DNA of 62,636 nucleotides, from assembly GCA_013288235.1 (NCBI GenBank), contig JABDCF010000007.1, positions 1-62,636 of the forward strand, given 5' to 3'. The translations under genes were made by a program, and so were the position numbers. The stretch is from Bacteroidota bacterium (GTDB lineage Bacteria; Bacteroidota; Bacteroidia; Sphingobacteriales; Sphingobacteriaceae). Positions 1 through 9,424 of the stretch are shown piece by piece; position 1 is the stretch's first letter; every line of letters begins with the position of its first letter. Below the pieces are notes generated by a model. It worked only from the letters and a program-made list of their open reading frames with translations, did no database searches and had not been told where the DNA came from.

Positions 1-93
1 TGATTATAGTATCGGGGAATTATTGGAAGGTGGTTGATTAAGTTGATTTGGTGAGTAGTTGATTAAGTTAAAAGATCAGTTTTAAAAAATTGG
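1..93. repeat. Intergenic low-complexity repeat, one arm visible
   Basis: The stretch repeats the words GTTGATTAAG and GTGAGTAGTTGATT. The same vocabulary returns near 52.3, 55.2 and 60.7 kb, where two complementary arms form a hairpin. Only one arm lies inside this window, so the rest of the structure, if any, is beyond the left edge. No coding sequence is seen. Confidence 0.5.
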
Positions 94-1416
94 TCACCCA
101 ATTATCCTTTCCGCCGCCTGTTTTCCGCTTGTTAAAGCTGCTTCAACAGTGCCCATTGCGGGGCCATCGTATAGGTATTCGCCTGCGAAAAAAATCGTAT
201 TTTCAATGGGTTTAGCCAATACCTTGCGCGCCGATGGCGATTCCACAGTGTCATAAGCGTATGATCCGCGGGTAAATGGCTCATTTGTCCAGTTTACAAT
301 ATGAAACGATACGAGCATACGCTTTAATTCTTCTGTCGGCCGTTTAAAAATATTGCTTAACGATTGTAAAGATTGTTGTAATAATACCTCGTCACCCGCG
401 TCCTTTTTCCTGGCTGCCGCCGGGCCGCCAAGCCAGCCGGTTAGTACGGCGCTATGCTGTGGCAATTGGGTCGACCATGTTGGTATCTCTTCATCCGACA
501 GTAAAAAGCCCATATTTTTTAAGCTTTTACCAGCCAGGTGTTCCGTTTGCATATCTTCCCAAAACACCTTGTCGAACTCAAGCAGTATTTTAATGATCGC
601 GCCAAAACCAATATTGTTTATAGCCTCAATTTGGGCGGGAATTGGCGGGACAAAACTAACTGCCCCTCTTTCACCGGCTTTAGCCTGCAAAACGCCTAAC
701 GGTAATGCCACAAGTATTTTTTCGGCGCTGTAAACCATTCCATCCACCGTTGTTGCATTTACCTCGCCGGAATGCCAACGAATTTCCTTCACCGCTGAAT
801 TTAAGCAAATTAACCCTCCATTACTTTTAAGCTCGTCTTCAAGGTAATTGATCATCGCGCTATACCCGTTTTTTAACCGGTACTGTGCATCATCATCATC
901 GTCGCCTTGCCATTCCCTTCTCAAAGCAAAACTGCTTGCCCTTTCTGTATCTGCGGTATCGTAACCGGATACAAACTTCCGCACCCAACTTTTAAGGCTA
1001 TTATATTTATCGCCGGGGAATTCATTCTGCAAAAAGTTTTCGATGGTAATGTCTTTTTTCAATTCCCCAAGCTCCTTCATTAGCACATCCCAATCTTCAT
1101 TAAAGGCATTTTCAGTACTAAATTTCCCGTTTTTATAATGCCACATTTCCGCTTCTGCGTGATGGTATGCTATACCGGCTTCTTTTAATAATTGTAAAGT
1201 AACCGGCAAGTTGCCATGTATAAATTCGGCGCCCAATTCGGCTTTTTTAAAAAACAACTCGTTGTGCAAGGTATGAATACGGCCGCCGCAGCGGTTACGG
1301 GCTTCGAGCAAGGTAACTTTCTTGCCTGCTTTCGCAAGAATATGGCCAGCCATAAGGCCTGCTGCGCCCCCGCCAATAATGAGAATATCCGGATTATTCA
1401 TTTCGCTAAATAACAA
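94..1416 (-). CDS. Flavin-containing amine oxidase (monoamine oxidase family)
   Basis: A 440-residue FAD-dependent amine oxidase, expected to oxidise an amine to an aldehyde with release of ammonia and peroxide. The N-terminus carries the dinucleotide-binding motif IIGGGAAGLMAG followed by LLEARNRCGGRIHT. The C-terminus has FFAGEYLYDGPAMGTVEAA, the usual flavin-contacting end of the family. The length is typical. Translation may start at the second Met (base 1401), which sits closer to the Rossmann motif. The gene lies 31 bp downstream of the AraC gene on the same strand, so the two are probably co-transcribed. The substrate cannot be read from sequence; no signal peptide is seen, so it is probably cytoplasmic. 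Confidence 0.88.
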   Translation of the reverse strand: MLFSEMNNPDILIIGGGAAGLMAGHILAKAGKKVTLLEARNRCGGRIHTLHNELFFKKAELGAEFIHGNLPVTLQLLKEAGIAYHHAEAEMWHYKNGKFSTENAFNEDWDVLMKELGELKKDITIENFLQNEFPGDKYNSLKSWVRKFVSGYDTADTERASSFALRREWQGDDDDDAQYRLKNGYSAMINYLEDELKSNGGLICLNSAVKEIRWHSGEVNATTVDGMVYSAEKILVALPLGVLQAKAGERGAVSFVPPIPAQIEAINNIGFGAIIKILLEFDKVFWEDMQTEHLAGKSLKNMGFLLSDEEIPTWSTQLPQHSAVLTGWLGGPAAARKKDAGDEVLLQQSLQSLSNIFKRPTEELKRMLVSFHIVNWTNEPFTRGSYAYDTVESPSARKVLAKPIENTIFFAGEYLYDGPAMGTVEAALTSGKQAAERIIG

Positions 1417-1447
1417 AACTGGCGTAAGGGGTCAAATAATATTTCAG

Positions 1448-2374
1448 CTAATTCAGATTTCTCCTGAATTCATTAGGCGTTACGCCTTCTATCCGCTTAA
1501 ACAGTTTAAAAAAGTAGCTTAAATTGTTTATGCCCACTGCATAACAGGCTTCGGTAATGGTTACGTTTTGGTCGCGTAACATGGTGCAGGCAATTTTTAT
1601 GCGTTCGTGCAAAATAAAATCTACAGGGCTTATTCCAAACTCCCTTTTAAAACACCTGAAAAAATTCGGTTTGCTCATGCAGCATAAATTGCTCAGCTTA
1701 TCAATGGTAATTTCTTCGCTGATGTGTGCTTTTATATACTGCACGACGGCTGTAAAACGATTATTGGCGTTATTGCTGTTATAACTGTCCAGTATTAGCT
1801 TGCGGGCCTGGGTTTGCATCAGCCGGATCAACAGTTCCTTCAGCGTAAAATCAACAAGCACATCCTTGCCGGTAATATTTTCGGTACTTACGTTTATCAG
1901 CCTGTTTACCGCCGACGTGATCTCCAGGGAGTTTTGCAGGTGAAAGCAATTGATATCGATATTCCAGCTATCCTGTTTTTCAGTTTTTGGATACTTTTCA
2001 TTGAGCAGGTGCAGGGTATCTTTCAGCATCGCAGCATCAACAGCCAGGGCAATACATTGGGTTGGGTTAAGGATACCGGCTTCGGGGAAATCGATGATCA
2101 TCTCCTCATTGTCCGGCACAATAACCGATTCGCCAGGCAGGTAATCAAAATGTTCAGAACCAAAAAGGTGCATCACTTTTTTCCCGCGCAGCATGGTGGT
2201 AAGCACCATATCGCTAAAAACAAGCCGTACTTTTTCTGATTGTTGCCGCGTTTCGAAAACATTAAGTTCGCAATGTTGCATCGTATAAACAGACCTGCTT
2301 TCCACCAGTGTTTTCAGGTCTTTTTCTGCCTGCAAAGGCACTAACTGAGGTTTAAACTTCTGCTGCATAAACAA
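1448..2374 (-). CDS. AraC family transcriptional regulator
   Basis: A 308-residue regulator with an N-terminal AraC_N-type effector half and a C-terminal double helix-turn-helix (about residues 200-305). Recognisable segments include ISEEITIDKLSNLCCMSKP and the second-helix stretch GINNLSYFFKLFKRIEGVTPNEF. It is divergent from the aldehyde dehydrogenase gene, with about 195 bp of shared promoter region, and upstream of the amine oxidase on its own strand. That arrangement makes it the likely local regulator of both. The effector is unknown; an aldehyde, alcohol or amine is a guess from context. Confidence 0.9.
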   Translation of the reverse strand: MFMQQKFKPQLVPLQAEKDLKTLVESRSVYTMQHCELNVFETRQQSEKVRLVFSDMVLTTMLRGKKVMHLFGSEHFDYLPGESVIVPDNEEMIIDFPEAGILNPTQCIALAVDAAMLKDTLHLLNEKYPKTEKQDSWNIDINCFHLQNSLEITSAVNRLINVSTENITGKDVLVDFTLKELLIRLMQTQARKLILDSYNSNNANNRFTAVVQYIKAHISEEITIDKLSNLCCMSKPNFFRCFKREFGISPVDFILHERIKIACTMLRDQNVTITEACYAVGINNLSYFFKLFKRIEGVTPNEFRRNLN

Positions 2375-2569
2375 ATCCGATAAATTAAAGAATCAAAAAT
2401 GTTATTATAATCGGCCAATTGGTTAGCTAAAGGTAGCGAGTTATTGTAGATATAACGCTTTAAAAAAATTAATATTTTAATGCATAAACCTGATAGGATA
2501 GTACACAAATACCAGCCGTTTATAACCCTAATTTTATCCCAACCAATAAAACAAAAAAAGAAAATATTT

Positions 2570-4090
2570 ATGGAAACACTTTTGGAAACCGAAAAGCTGG
2601 TTACCCGGCCTTCGTTTAAAGAACATTACGATAACTTTATAGGCGGCGAGTGGAAATCACCTGTAAAAGGACAATACTTCGATAGCATTTCGCCCATTGA
2701 CGGGCAGGTATTTACCAAAGTCCCCCGCTCGGGCAAAGAAGATATTGAGCTGGCGCTTGATGCTGCCCACAAGGCATTTGTTACCTGGTCGCGCACCTCG
2801 CCGGCCGAAAGGAGCAACGTGTTGTTAAAAATTGCGCAGGTAATGGAAGATAACCTTAGCTACCTGGCCGCTATTGAAACCATTGACAATGGCAAGCCTA
2901 TCCGTGAAACCCTGGCTGCAGACTTGCCTTTAGCTATCGACCATTTCCGCTATTATGCGGGCGTGATCAGGGCTGAAGAAAGTTCGGTGAGTGAGCTGGA
3001 CCAGAATACCGTATCGCTTAATATTCACGAACCTATAGGGGTTGTTGGGCAAATCATCCCCTGGAATTTTCCATTGCTAATGGCTACCTGGAAAATGGCG
3101 CCTGCTATTGCAGCCGGCTGTACCGTTGTAATGAAACCGGCAGAACAAACGCCGGTAGGGATATTGATATTGATGGATTTGATAAAGGATGTTATTCCGC
3201 CGGGCGTAATAAACATTGTAACGGGTTTCGGGCCCGAGGCCGGTAAACCGCTGGCAAGTTCGCCGCGCGTTTCGAAAGTTGCATTTACAGGCGAAACCAC
3301 GACCGGCAGGCTTATTATGCAATATGCATCCGAAAACCTTAATCCGGTTACCATGGAGTTGGGCGGTAAATCTCCAAACATTTTTATGCCAAGCGTTATG
3401 GATGCCGACGATGAATTCTTCGACAAATGTTTGGAAGGCTCGGCTATGTTTGCCCTTAACCAGGGAGAGGTTTGTACCTGCCCATCGCGTATGTTGGTGC
3501 ATGAGTCCATTTACGACCGTTTTATTGAGCGGGTAATTGAACGTGTTGAAAAAATAAAAATGGGCAATCCGCTTAATCCGGAAACCATGATGGGCGCACA
3601 AGCCTCGCAGGACCAATACGAAAAAATACTTTCGTACATAGAAATTGGGAAAGAAGAAGGCGCCGAAGTGCTTACCGGCGGTGGCAAAAAATACCTTGAT
3701 GGTTTAAGCGAAGGTTATTACATTCAGCCTACTTTGCTGAAAGGGCATAACAAAATGCGCGTTTTCCAGGAAGAGATATTCGGCCCCGTGGTTTGTGTAA
3801 CCACCTTTAAAACAGTTGAAGAAGCTATAGAAATTGCCAACGATTCGCTTTACGGGCTGGGTGCCGGTGTTTGGACAAGGGACGCACATGAACTGTATCA
3901 AATACCACGTGCCATACAGGCAGGCCGTGTTTGGGTAAACTGTTACCATGCCTATCCAGCACACGCACCATTTGGCGGTTATAAAAAATCAGGCTTTGGC
4001 CGCGAAACGCATAAAATGATGCTTAACCACTATCGTCAGAATAAGAATATGCTGATCTCTTACGATAAGAAAAAATTGGGCTTTTTTTAG
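2570..4090 (+). CDS. NAD(P)-dependent aldehyde dehydrogenase
   Basis: A 506-residue aldehyde dehydrogenase, oxidising an aldehyde to the acid. With the start at 2570 the catalytic residues fall at E263 (in [11 protein letters not shown]) and C302 (in [10 protein letters not shown]), close to the classic family numbering. That supports this Met over the in-frame one 90 bases upstream. The [19 protein letters not shown] stretch is also typical. It most resembles the acetaldehyde/chloroacetaldehyde dehydrogenase branch often paired with a DUF779 gene, and such a gene follows here. An amine oxidase across the divergent promoter could supply its substrate. A strong terminator follows the stop codon. 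Confidence 0.93.
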   Translation: METLLETEKLVTRPSFKEHYDNFIGGEWKSPVKGQYFDSISPIDGQVFTKVPRSGKEDIELALDAAHKAFVTWSRTSPAERSNVLLKIAQVMEDNLSYLAAIETIDNGKPIRETLAADLPLAIDHFRYYAGVIRAEESSVSELDQNTVSLNIHEPIGVVGQIIPWNFPLLMATWKMAPAIAAGCTVVMKPAEQTPVGILILMDLIKDVIPPGVINIVTGFGPEAGKPLASSPRVSKVAFTGETTTGRLIMQYASENLNPVTMELGGKSPNIFMPSVMDADDEFFDKCLEGSAMFALNQGEVCTCPSRMLVHESIYDRFIERVIERVEKIKMGNPLNPETMMGAQASQDQYEKILSYIEIGKEEGAEVLTGGGKKYLDGLSEGYYIQPTLLKGHNKMRVFQEEIFGPVVCVTTFKTVEEAIEIANDSLYGLGAGVWTRDAHELYQIPRAIQAGRVWVNCYHAYPAHAPFGGYKKSGFGRETHKMMLNHYRQNKNMLISYDKKKLGFF

Positions 4091-4108
4091 ATAATGGTTG
4101 TGTGAACT

Positions 4109-4146
4109 GGCGCCACAGCTTTTGTTGTGGCGCCTTTTTTATTTTT
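4109..4146 (+). terminator. Rho-independent terminator after aldehyde dehydrogenase
   Basis: Perfect 9-bp GC-rich stem (GGCGCCACA at 4109-4117 with TGTGGCGCC at 4126-4134), an 8-nt loop and a T-rich tract from 4135. It ends only 4 bases before the DUF779 start codon, so it doubles as a potential attenuator of that gene. Confidence 0.85.
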
Positions 4147-4150
4147 AATT

Positions 4151-4543
4151 ATGGAAAAAACAGCAAGAATATCTGCAACCCCTGAAGCTATTGAGCTAAT
4201 TGAACGATTGCGTAATGAACATGGCGAATTGATGTTTCATCAAAGCGGTGGCTGTTGCGATGGTTCGCAGCCGATGTGTTTTGAGAAAGGCGAATTTAAA
4301 GTTGGCGAAAGTGACGTTTATTTGGGTGAGGTTGATGGCTGCGGATTTTTTATGGCCCGCGATCAGTTTGAATACTGGCAACATACGCACCTAACTTTGG
4401 ATGTTACCAAAGGCCGCGGCTCCAGTTTTTCGCTTGAAATACCGTTGGGGCTAAGGTTTATTATCCGCTCAAGACTTTTTAGTGAAAACGAGGCCGAACA
4501 TTTACTACCCGTAGTATCAGGGCAAGATTACCTGGACGGATAG
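4151..4543 (+). CDS. DUF779 domain protein
   Basis: A 130-residue DUF779 protein. The family is small, cysteine-rich and commonly encoded next to acetaldehyde-type aldehyde dehydrogenases; its biochemical role is not established to my knowledge. The cysteine cluster GGCCDGSQPMC near residue 35 and the DGCGFFM stretch are characteristic. The Met at 4151 is preferred because the upstream in-frame Met lies inside the terminator hairpin. With the terminator ending just before the start there is no room for a normal ribosome-binding site, so expression probably depends on read-through from the dehydrogenase. Confidence 0.85.
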   Translation: MEKTARISATPEAIELIERLRNEHGELMFHQSGGCCDGSQPMCFEKGEFKVGESDVYLGEVDGCGFFMARDQFEYWQHTHLTLDVTKGRGSSFSLEIPLGLRFIIRSRLFSENEAEHLLPVVSGQDYLDG

Positions 4544-4632
4544 CACAAGTTACCTATTCCTTTGCGCGTCTTAAACAAACAGTGTTTCATTATTATAAAT
4601 CGTTTCACTTGTTCCAAAACATTTACATCTTT

Positions 4633-4637
4633 GGAGG
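4633..4637 (+). promoter_or_regulatory. Shine-Dalgarno site of patatin-like gene
   Basis: GGAGG five bases before the ATG at 4643. Strong Shine-Dalgarno sites are uncommon in this window, so this one fixes the start. Confidence 0.7.
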
Positions 4638-4642
4638 AACGA

Positions 4643-5587
4643 ATGCATAAATATAAAATGAAACAAAAAGCAGCATTAGTGCTATCAGGGGGCGGTGCCA
4701 GGGGAATAGCCCACATTGGAGTAATAGAGGAGTTAGTGAAACATGGTTTTGAAATATCATCTGTTTCAGGGGTGTCGATGGGTGCCGTTGTTGGCGGGGT
4801 TTATGCTTTAGGAGAAATGGAGGCATATAGAAACTGGCTCTATACGCTCGACAAAATAAAACTATTCAGCCTTGTTGATTTTACTTTAAATGCTGATGGT
4901 TTGGTTAAAGGCGATAAGTTGCTTAAAACAATTAAGGCGTTTATTCCCGATGCAAATATTGAAGACCTGCCCATACCCTATGCTGCTGTGGCTACGGATA
5001 TCATCAACAAAAAGGAGGTTGTTTTTACAAAGGGAAGCCTGTTTGAAGCTGTAAGGGCGTCGATGGCATTTCCAAGCGTTTTTACACCTGTAAAGACGGA
5101 ACACGGATTACTCATTGATGGCGGCATTATTAATAATATACCTATTAATCGTGTAAAAAGAATGCCAAACGATATACTGATAGCTGTAAACGTAAATGCC
5201 GATATACCGGTTGAGAAGCCGGCGGATGAAAAAAATGGAACTGCTGTTACGCAATCAATATATCACAAAAAGATCAAAGACTTTTACACTCAGTTTCGTA
5301 CTACGCTCCCTTTAGGCGTTCGTGAAGAAAAAATGGGATACTTCAACCTGATCAATAAAACCCTCAATTTAATGACCTATCAACTCACGGAAATGACACT
5401 TGAAAAGTACCCGCCGGATATCCTGGTAAACATTTCAAGGGATTGCTGCGGTATATTTGACTTTTACAAGGCCGGAGAAATGGTAGAAGCCGGCAGGCGC
5501 GCTGCTATTAAAGCCCTTGAGGTTTACGAACCCGGCAAAAGCAAAGGCCCCGGCTTTCACCAGGGCCATGCCAGAGTTGATAGTTGA
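4643..5587 (+). CDS. Patatin-like phospholipase
   Basis: A 314-residue patatin-family acyl hydrolase, predicted to cleave ester bonds in lipids. All family elements are present: the oxyanion-hole loop SGGGARG near the N-terminus, nucleophile S45 in GVSMG, and catalytic D159 in LIDGGIINN. There is no outer-membrane beta-barrel domain and no obvious signal peptide, so it is the short, soluble RssA/YchK-like type. The start at 4643 is set by a GGAGG site. The gene converges with the GH2 gene, whose stop lies 8 bp away, with no room for a separate terminator. Confidence 0.9.
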   Translation: MHKYKMKQKAALVLSGGGARGIAHIGVIEELVKHGFEISSVSGVSMGAVVGGVYALGEMEAYRNWLYTLDKIKLFSLVDFTLNADGLVKGDKLLKTIKAFIPDANIEDLPIPYAAVATDIINKKEVVFTKGSLFEAVRASMAFPSVFTPVKTEHGLLIDGGIINNIPINRVKRMPNDILIAVNVNADIPVEKPADEKNGTAVTQSIYHKKIKDFYTQFRTTLPLGVREEKMGYFNLINKTLNLMTYQLTEMTLEKYPPDILVNISRDCCGIFDFYKAGEMVEAGRRAAIKALEVYEPGKSKGPGFHQGHARVDS

Positions 5588-5595
5588 TTAAGATC

Positions 5596-8391
5596 TTATT
5601 TAACAGGCAAGGTTATTACTTGTTTTTCAATATTCCATCCCTCAAGCAAAACGGTTGGCTGCGTTTTGCCTAATTTGTCTACCGGGGCACTTACCGATAC
5701 TGTAGTACTTTCATGCGGGGCCAGTGTAAAATAGTTACCAGTCCAATAGCTTGGCATTACTTCTTCGCCGTTTTTAATCAGTTGCGGGCGTACAAAAAAT
5801 GCCAGCTTGTTTGTATTATTTGAGAACTGTATCGTCCATTTGTCTTCAGATGTTCCTTTTTCAGCTTTTAATACTTTAGCCTGTATTGTAGTTTGTTGCA
5901 TATTGTTGAAACCGGTAAAATCATCCGTTGGCGATAGCCAGTAAACATTATGCGAAATTGTTTTTCCTACGGCATCGGTTAAATTCAGCACCACAAAACT
6001 TATGCCTTTGGCCCCGGCAAGTACGTCTTTCAGCTTTATCGCTTCCTGCACCCCGGCTTCGGCAAGGCCAAGGTGATTGACAGTTAATGAGCTTATACGT
6101 TTGCTGTCAATATCATAAATATCAGCTTTTGCGGTTAAGGTCCCGGTAGCATGGTGTACACGGTTAATTACGGCAACAGTTGAATCATCCTGGTTAAATT
6201 GTATATGCAGTGGCTCACAGGAGTTTTGCAGTGCGTAATAACCGGCATTTGGTTCAAGGTACCAGTCGTATATCTGCCATACCACGCTTGGCAGCGCCGA
6301 GTTTAGTTTCCACAGCATTACCCCACCCGTTTCGTTCAGCTTATGCCCGGCCGATTCAAAAATCCCCTGGTAACCCACAGCGTTCATCAGCTGCATTTTG
6401 TCTGAAAAATTAACCATAGTTGCCGGTTGCCCATACTTTTGCACCATGGTGCTGATGTATTTATCATATCGTGCAGCGCCTGTGCAAGCATCATGGTAGC
6501 CCCAGCTGTTGTTTAGCGGGAAAGGCAATTTTGTGTCCCAGGTTAGGTTGGGTATTGTTTTGACGAGTGTAGTGTATGGCGGTTGCGATGGTATACCTGT
6601 TTCATCTTTAAACAACCAATCGCGACCGGCATCAACTTTTTTATAATATTCTTTTGGTTCAGTCCATTGGTAAGGGCCGCTGCTGTAAACGCCCGATGTC
6701 ATATTATCAGGATAAGAGCCTTGCCATCCCGCAGGTAACTTGGCAAAGCCGGATGAACTTGGTATAAACGGACGTGTGCCATCTAAACTGATCACATTAT
6801 TGCGCATAGCATCATACAGTTCTTTACGTGCATGACCCTCGTTGCCGCCTGTCCAAACCAGCAGGCTGGGGTGGTTGCGCACACGGTAAATGGTACTTAC
6901 CACATTTTTGATAAAAACGTTGCTTTCCAGCGGCCAATCGGGCGAGCCTTTAAACTCGCCTTGCGTGTCGCCGGTAACCCAAAAATCCGACCAAACCATT
7001 TCGCCGTATTTATCGGCTGCATTCCAGAAAGCATCGGGTGGCGTAACTCCCCCACCCCATATCCGCACCAGGTTAACGTTGGCATTGCGGCACAGGTGCA
7101 TTTCGTAATCATAACGGGCAGAATCCCGGTTCACCATCATATCAGGCACCCAGGCGCCGCCGTTTAGGTGAACGCGTTTGCCGTTAACATAAAAATCGCG
7201 GCGCACAAACCCCTTTACCATTACCCCCTGCGAACTAACTGTGCGGATGCCAAACACAAAACTGGTATCATCGGCTATGCCAGCGCCATCAACATATTGC
7301 AGGCGAATGCGGTACAAGTTGGCCCGGCCATAGCCATTTGGCCACCATAAATGCGGCTGGCGGATCAGCAGTTGGCTCACCTTATCAGCATCAAGGCTAA
7401 CTTCTTTCGCCCCGTTGGCGGCTATGCTTTCACTTTGCGAAAATTGTACAGGCAGGCCCGCAAAATTTTCGGGCTTTATGCTAACTGTAAGCTTCCCGTT
7501 TTGAGCGGTCTCACTATGGTTTGAAAGTGTGAGGTTTAATGATAGTTTAGCAATGCTGGTATCCGGCAATTTAGGCAGATCAGTTACCAGTTTGGGATGG
7601 CCGATAGTTACCGCACCCGTGGTACGCAGGTAAACCGGTTGCCATATCCCCATATTGCGGTCGCGTACGGGCGGTATCCAATCCCAGCCAACCGAGCAAA
7701 GCATCGTTACGTTTTTGCCAATGTCGCCGGTTGGGCCGCCGTTTTCAAAAAATGGGCCTAAAGCCTGTAATTGTTCTTTTGCAGGATAGCCCGGATAATC
7801 TAACGGATATATTTTCACCGCAAGGGCATTATCGCCCCCCGCAACAATTGCACTGGTAACATCTAAATTATAATCGGCAAACATACCTGCCATTTGTGTG
7901 GAGTCGGCCATTTGTTTACCGTTTACCCATACCGCCGCGCGGTAGTTTATCCCTTTAAATATTAGCTGGAAATGGCGGCCTTTATCGCCGGCCGGCACCC
8001 TGAACGTAGTGCGGTACCAGTATGGTTTTTTCCAGGGATTTGGGTCATTTGGCAAGTAGCTGTACTGTTCCAGGTTATATTCTTTATTAAACTGATCGGA
8101 TGCATCGGGTATCAGCATGTTATTTAGCCCCTGGTAGGGATCAGGATAAATATGATTGGCAACCAGGCCGGTAAGCACAGTTGACGGTACTTTAACCGGA
8201 AACCAATAAACGGACGAATGGTATTGAATGCTTGATAATTCATTGCCCGTTGCGCCAATAATGGCGGATGATTGCAAGTCGAAATTTGTTAGCTTAACTT
8301 GTTTAACGGCCCCCGCTTGGGCAAAAAGGCTACCTGGTAATATTATGCCAATTAACAGGCATAAAACCATCGGGCAAATTAATTTTCTCAT
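5596..8391 (-). CDS. Glycoside hydrolase family 2 (exo-beta-glucosaminidase/beta-mannosidase-like)
   Basis: A 931-residue secreted GH2 enzyme removing terminal beta-linked sugars. It has a signal peptide (about 1-25), an N-terminal jelly-roll sugar-binding domain with YWYRTTFRVPAG and WVNGKQ, an Ig-like domain, a TIM barrel containing VRIWGGGVTPPDAFW, and C-terminal Ig-like domains. The likely acid/base is E518 in LVWTGGNEG and the likely nucleophile E597 in KDETGIPS. The pattern resembles the exo-1,4-beta-D-glucosaminidase/beta-mannosidase side of GH2 rather than LacZ; the exact specificity is not readable. A palindromic leader lies upstream. Confidence 0.88.
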   Translation of the reverse strand: MRKLICPMVLCLLIGIILPGSLFAQAGAVKQVKLTNFDLQSSAIIGATGNELSSIQYHSSVYWFPVKVPSTVLTGLVANHIYPDPYQGLNNMLIPDASDQFNKEYNLEQYSYLPNDPNPWKKPYWYRTTFRVPAGDKGRHFQLIFKGINYRAAVWVNGKQMADSTQMAGMFADYNLDVTSAIVAGGDNALAVKIYPLDYPGYPAKEQLQALGPFFENGGPTGDIGKNVTMLCSVGWDWIPPVRDRNMGIWQPVYLRTTGAVTIGHPKLVTDLPKLPDTSIAKLSLNLTLSNHSETAQNGKLTVSIKPENFAGLPVQFSQSESIAANGAKEVSLDADKVSQLLIRQPHLWWPNGYGRANLYRIRLQYVDGAGIADDTSFVFGIRTVSSQGVMVKGFVRRDFYVNGKRVHLNGGAWVPDMMVNRDSARYDYEMHLCRNANVNLVRIWGGGVTPPDAFWNAADKYGEMVWSDFWVTGDTQGEFKGSPDWPLESNVFIKNVVSTIYRVRNHPSLLVWTGGNEGHARKELYDAMRNNVISLDGTRPFIPSSSGFAKLPAGWQGSYPDNMTSGVYSSGPYQWTEPKEYYKKVDAGRDWLFKDETGIPSQPPYTTLVKTIPNLTWDTKLPFPLNNSWGYHDACTGAARYDKYISTMVQKYGQPATMVNFSDKMQLMNAVGYQGIFESAGHKLNETGGVMLWKLNSALPSVVWQIYDWYLEPNAGYYALQNSCEPLHIQFNQDDSTVAVINRVHHATGTLTAKADIYDIDSKRISSLTVNHLGLAEAGVQEAIKLKDVLAGAKGISFVVLNLTDAVGKTISHNVYWLSPTDDFTGFNNMQQTTIQAKVLKAEKGTSEDKWTIQFSNNTNKLAFFVRPQLIKNGEEVMPSYWTGNYFTLAPHESTTVSVSAPVDKLGKTQPTVLLEGWNIEKQVITLPVK

Positions 8392-8697
8392 TAATATTAA
8401 GTATTTAAAGGCCGATGAAACTGTGTGTAGTATGCTAAAAATCGATGTTAGTCAAGCTACACATAGTGTTTCATCTACACTATTTACGGCAGTAAATCTA
8501 CTTAACTAAAACCAAGGTCGTATTGTACTAATTTACCGTTTTATTATACTATTTTGAATTTAAATATTGACACCCACCTGATAATAATCCGAAAGAGGTA
8601 CCACAAAACCTGCAACAACAGCTACTTAATTGAAAAAGAAACTTTTATATACTAAATTAGTATAAGTATTAAAAGCATCATATATAAACCGGTAATT
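8392..8697. promoter_or_regulatory. Divergent promoter region with inverted repeats
   Basis: 306 bp between the GH2 gene (leftward) and the HD gene (rightward). An imperfect inverted repeat pairs 8414-8430 (GATGAAACTGTGTGTAG) with 8457-8475 (ending GTGTTTCATC). A second small palindrome, TTTAC-GGCA-GTAAA, sits at 8483-8496. Both lie within about 110 bp of the GH2 start and could be operators or a leader hairpin. The remainder is A/T-rich with no recognisable gene. Confidence 0.4.
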
Positions 8698-9276
8698 ATG
8701 CAATTTAAACAAGCTAAGGAATTTATTTTAGATAAACTAAGTAAGGAATTACCCAAAAACTTAACGTACCATACATTGGCCCATGTGCTTGATGTTTGTA
8801 ATGCTGCCGAAAACATAGGTATACTGGAAAGGATAACTAAATATGAAATGAAGCTGCTGCTTACAGCGGCACTTTTTCATGATGCAGGTTTTATTAGCGA
8901 CTCAAAATATCACGAGGAAGAGTCGTGCAAAATAGCAAGCCAATATTTACCAGGTTTTGATTATGCTATTGATGAAATCGAAAAGATCAATGGAATAATC
9001 ATGGCTACAAAAATACCGCAATCCCCAAAAAACCACCTGGAAGAAATTATTTGCGATGCCGACCTGGATTACCTGGGCCGTGATGACTTTTTTGAGATAA
9101 GTGATAGCTTGTATATTGAATTTAGCCAGGCAGGTATTGTCAATAACGAAAACGACTGGAACAAATTACAGGTCAAGTTTTTTGAGGGCCATCATTACTT
9201 TACCAGGGCCGCTTTAAAACTCAGGCAGGGCAAAAAGGACGATCACTTAAAGCTTATTAGGTTAAAAATAAAATAA
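8698..9276 (+). CDS. HD domain phosphohydrolase
   Basis: A 192-residue cytoplasmic HD-superfamily protein. The metal-binding histidines and aspartates are visible: HTLAHVLDV early, the HD pair in AALFHDAGFI near residue 62, and the distal aspartates in CDADLDYLGRDD. Members hydrolyse phosphomonoesters or diesters, often nucleotides; the substrate here cannot be inferred. It stands alone on its strand between the divergent GH2 gene and the cytochrome gene. Confidence 0.8.
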   Translation: MQFKQAKEFILDKLSKELPKNLTYHTLAHVLDVCNAAENIGILERITKYEMKLLLTAALFHDAGFISDSKYHEEESCKIASQYLPGFDYAIDEIEKINGIIMATKIPQSPKNHLEEIICDADLDYLGRDDFFEISDSLYIEFSQAGIVNNENDWNKLQVKFFEGHHYFTRAALKLRQGKKDDHLKLIRLKIK

Positions 9277-9385
9277 TCTTTCAAACCTTAACCATCACAG
9301 AAATGTTACATTCGCCCGTTGGCATAAAAAGGTTCAATATTGTTACCTTGAAGGCCTAATATCATATATATACCATATCGAAATA

Positions 9386-9413
9386 CATAAAAAATCAGAT
9401 CAGATTTTTTATG
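9386..9413 (+). terminator. Perfect hairpin between HD and cytochrome genes
   Basis: An 11-bp perfect stem (CATAAAAAATC at 9386-9396 with GATTTTTTATG at 9403-9413) and a 6-nt loop. The T run in the right arm suggests a weak terminator for the HD gene, but it also lies just 11 bases before the cytochrome start and could act as a 5' leader structure. Confidence 0.5.
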
Positions 9414-9424
9414 AGCATTAACTT

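Noticed and set aside
3025..3616. Two overlapping - strand frames of 161 and 179 residues
   Set aside because: Both are antisense to the aldehyde dehydrogenase core and overlap each other.
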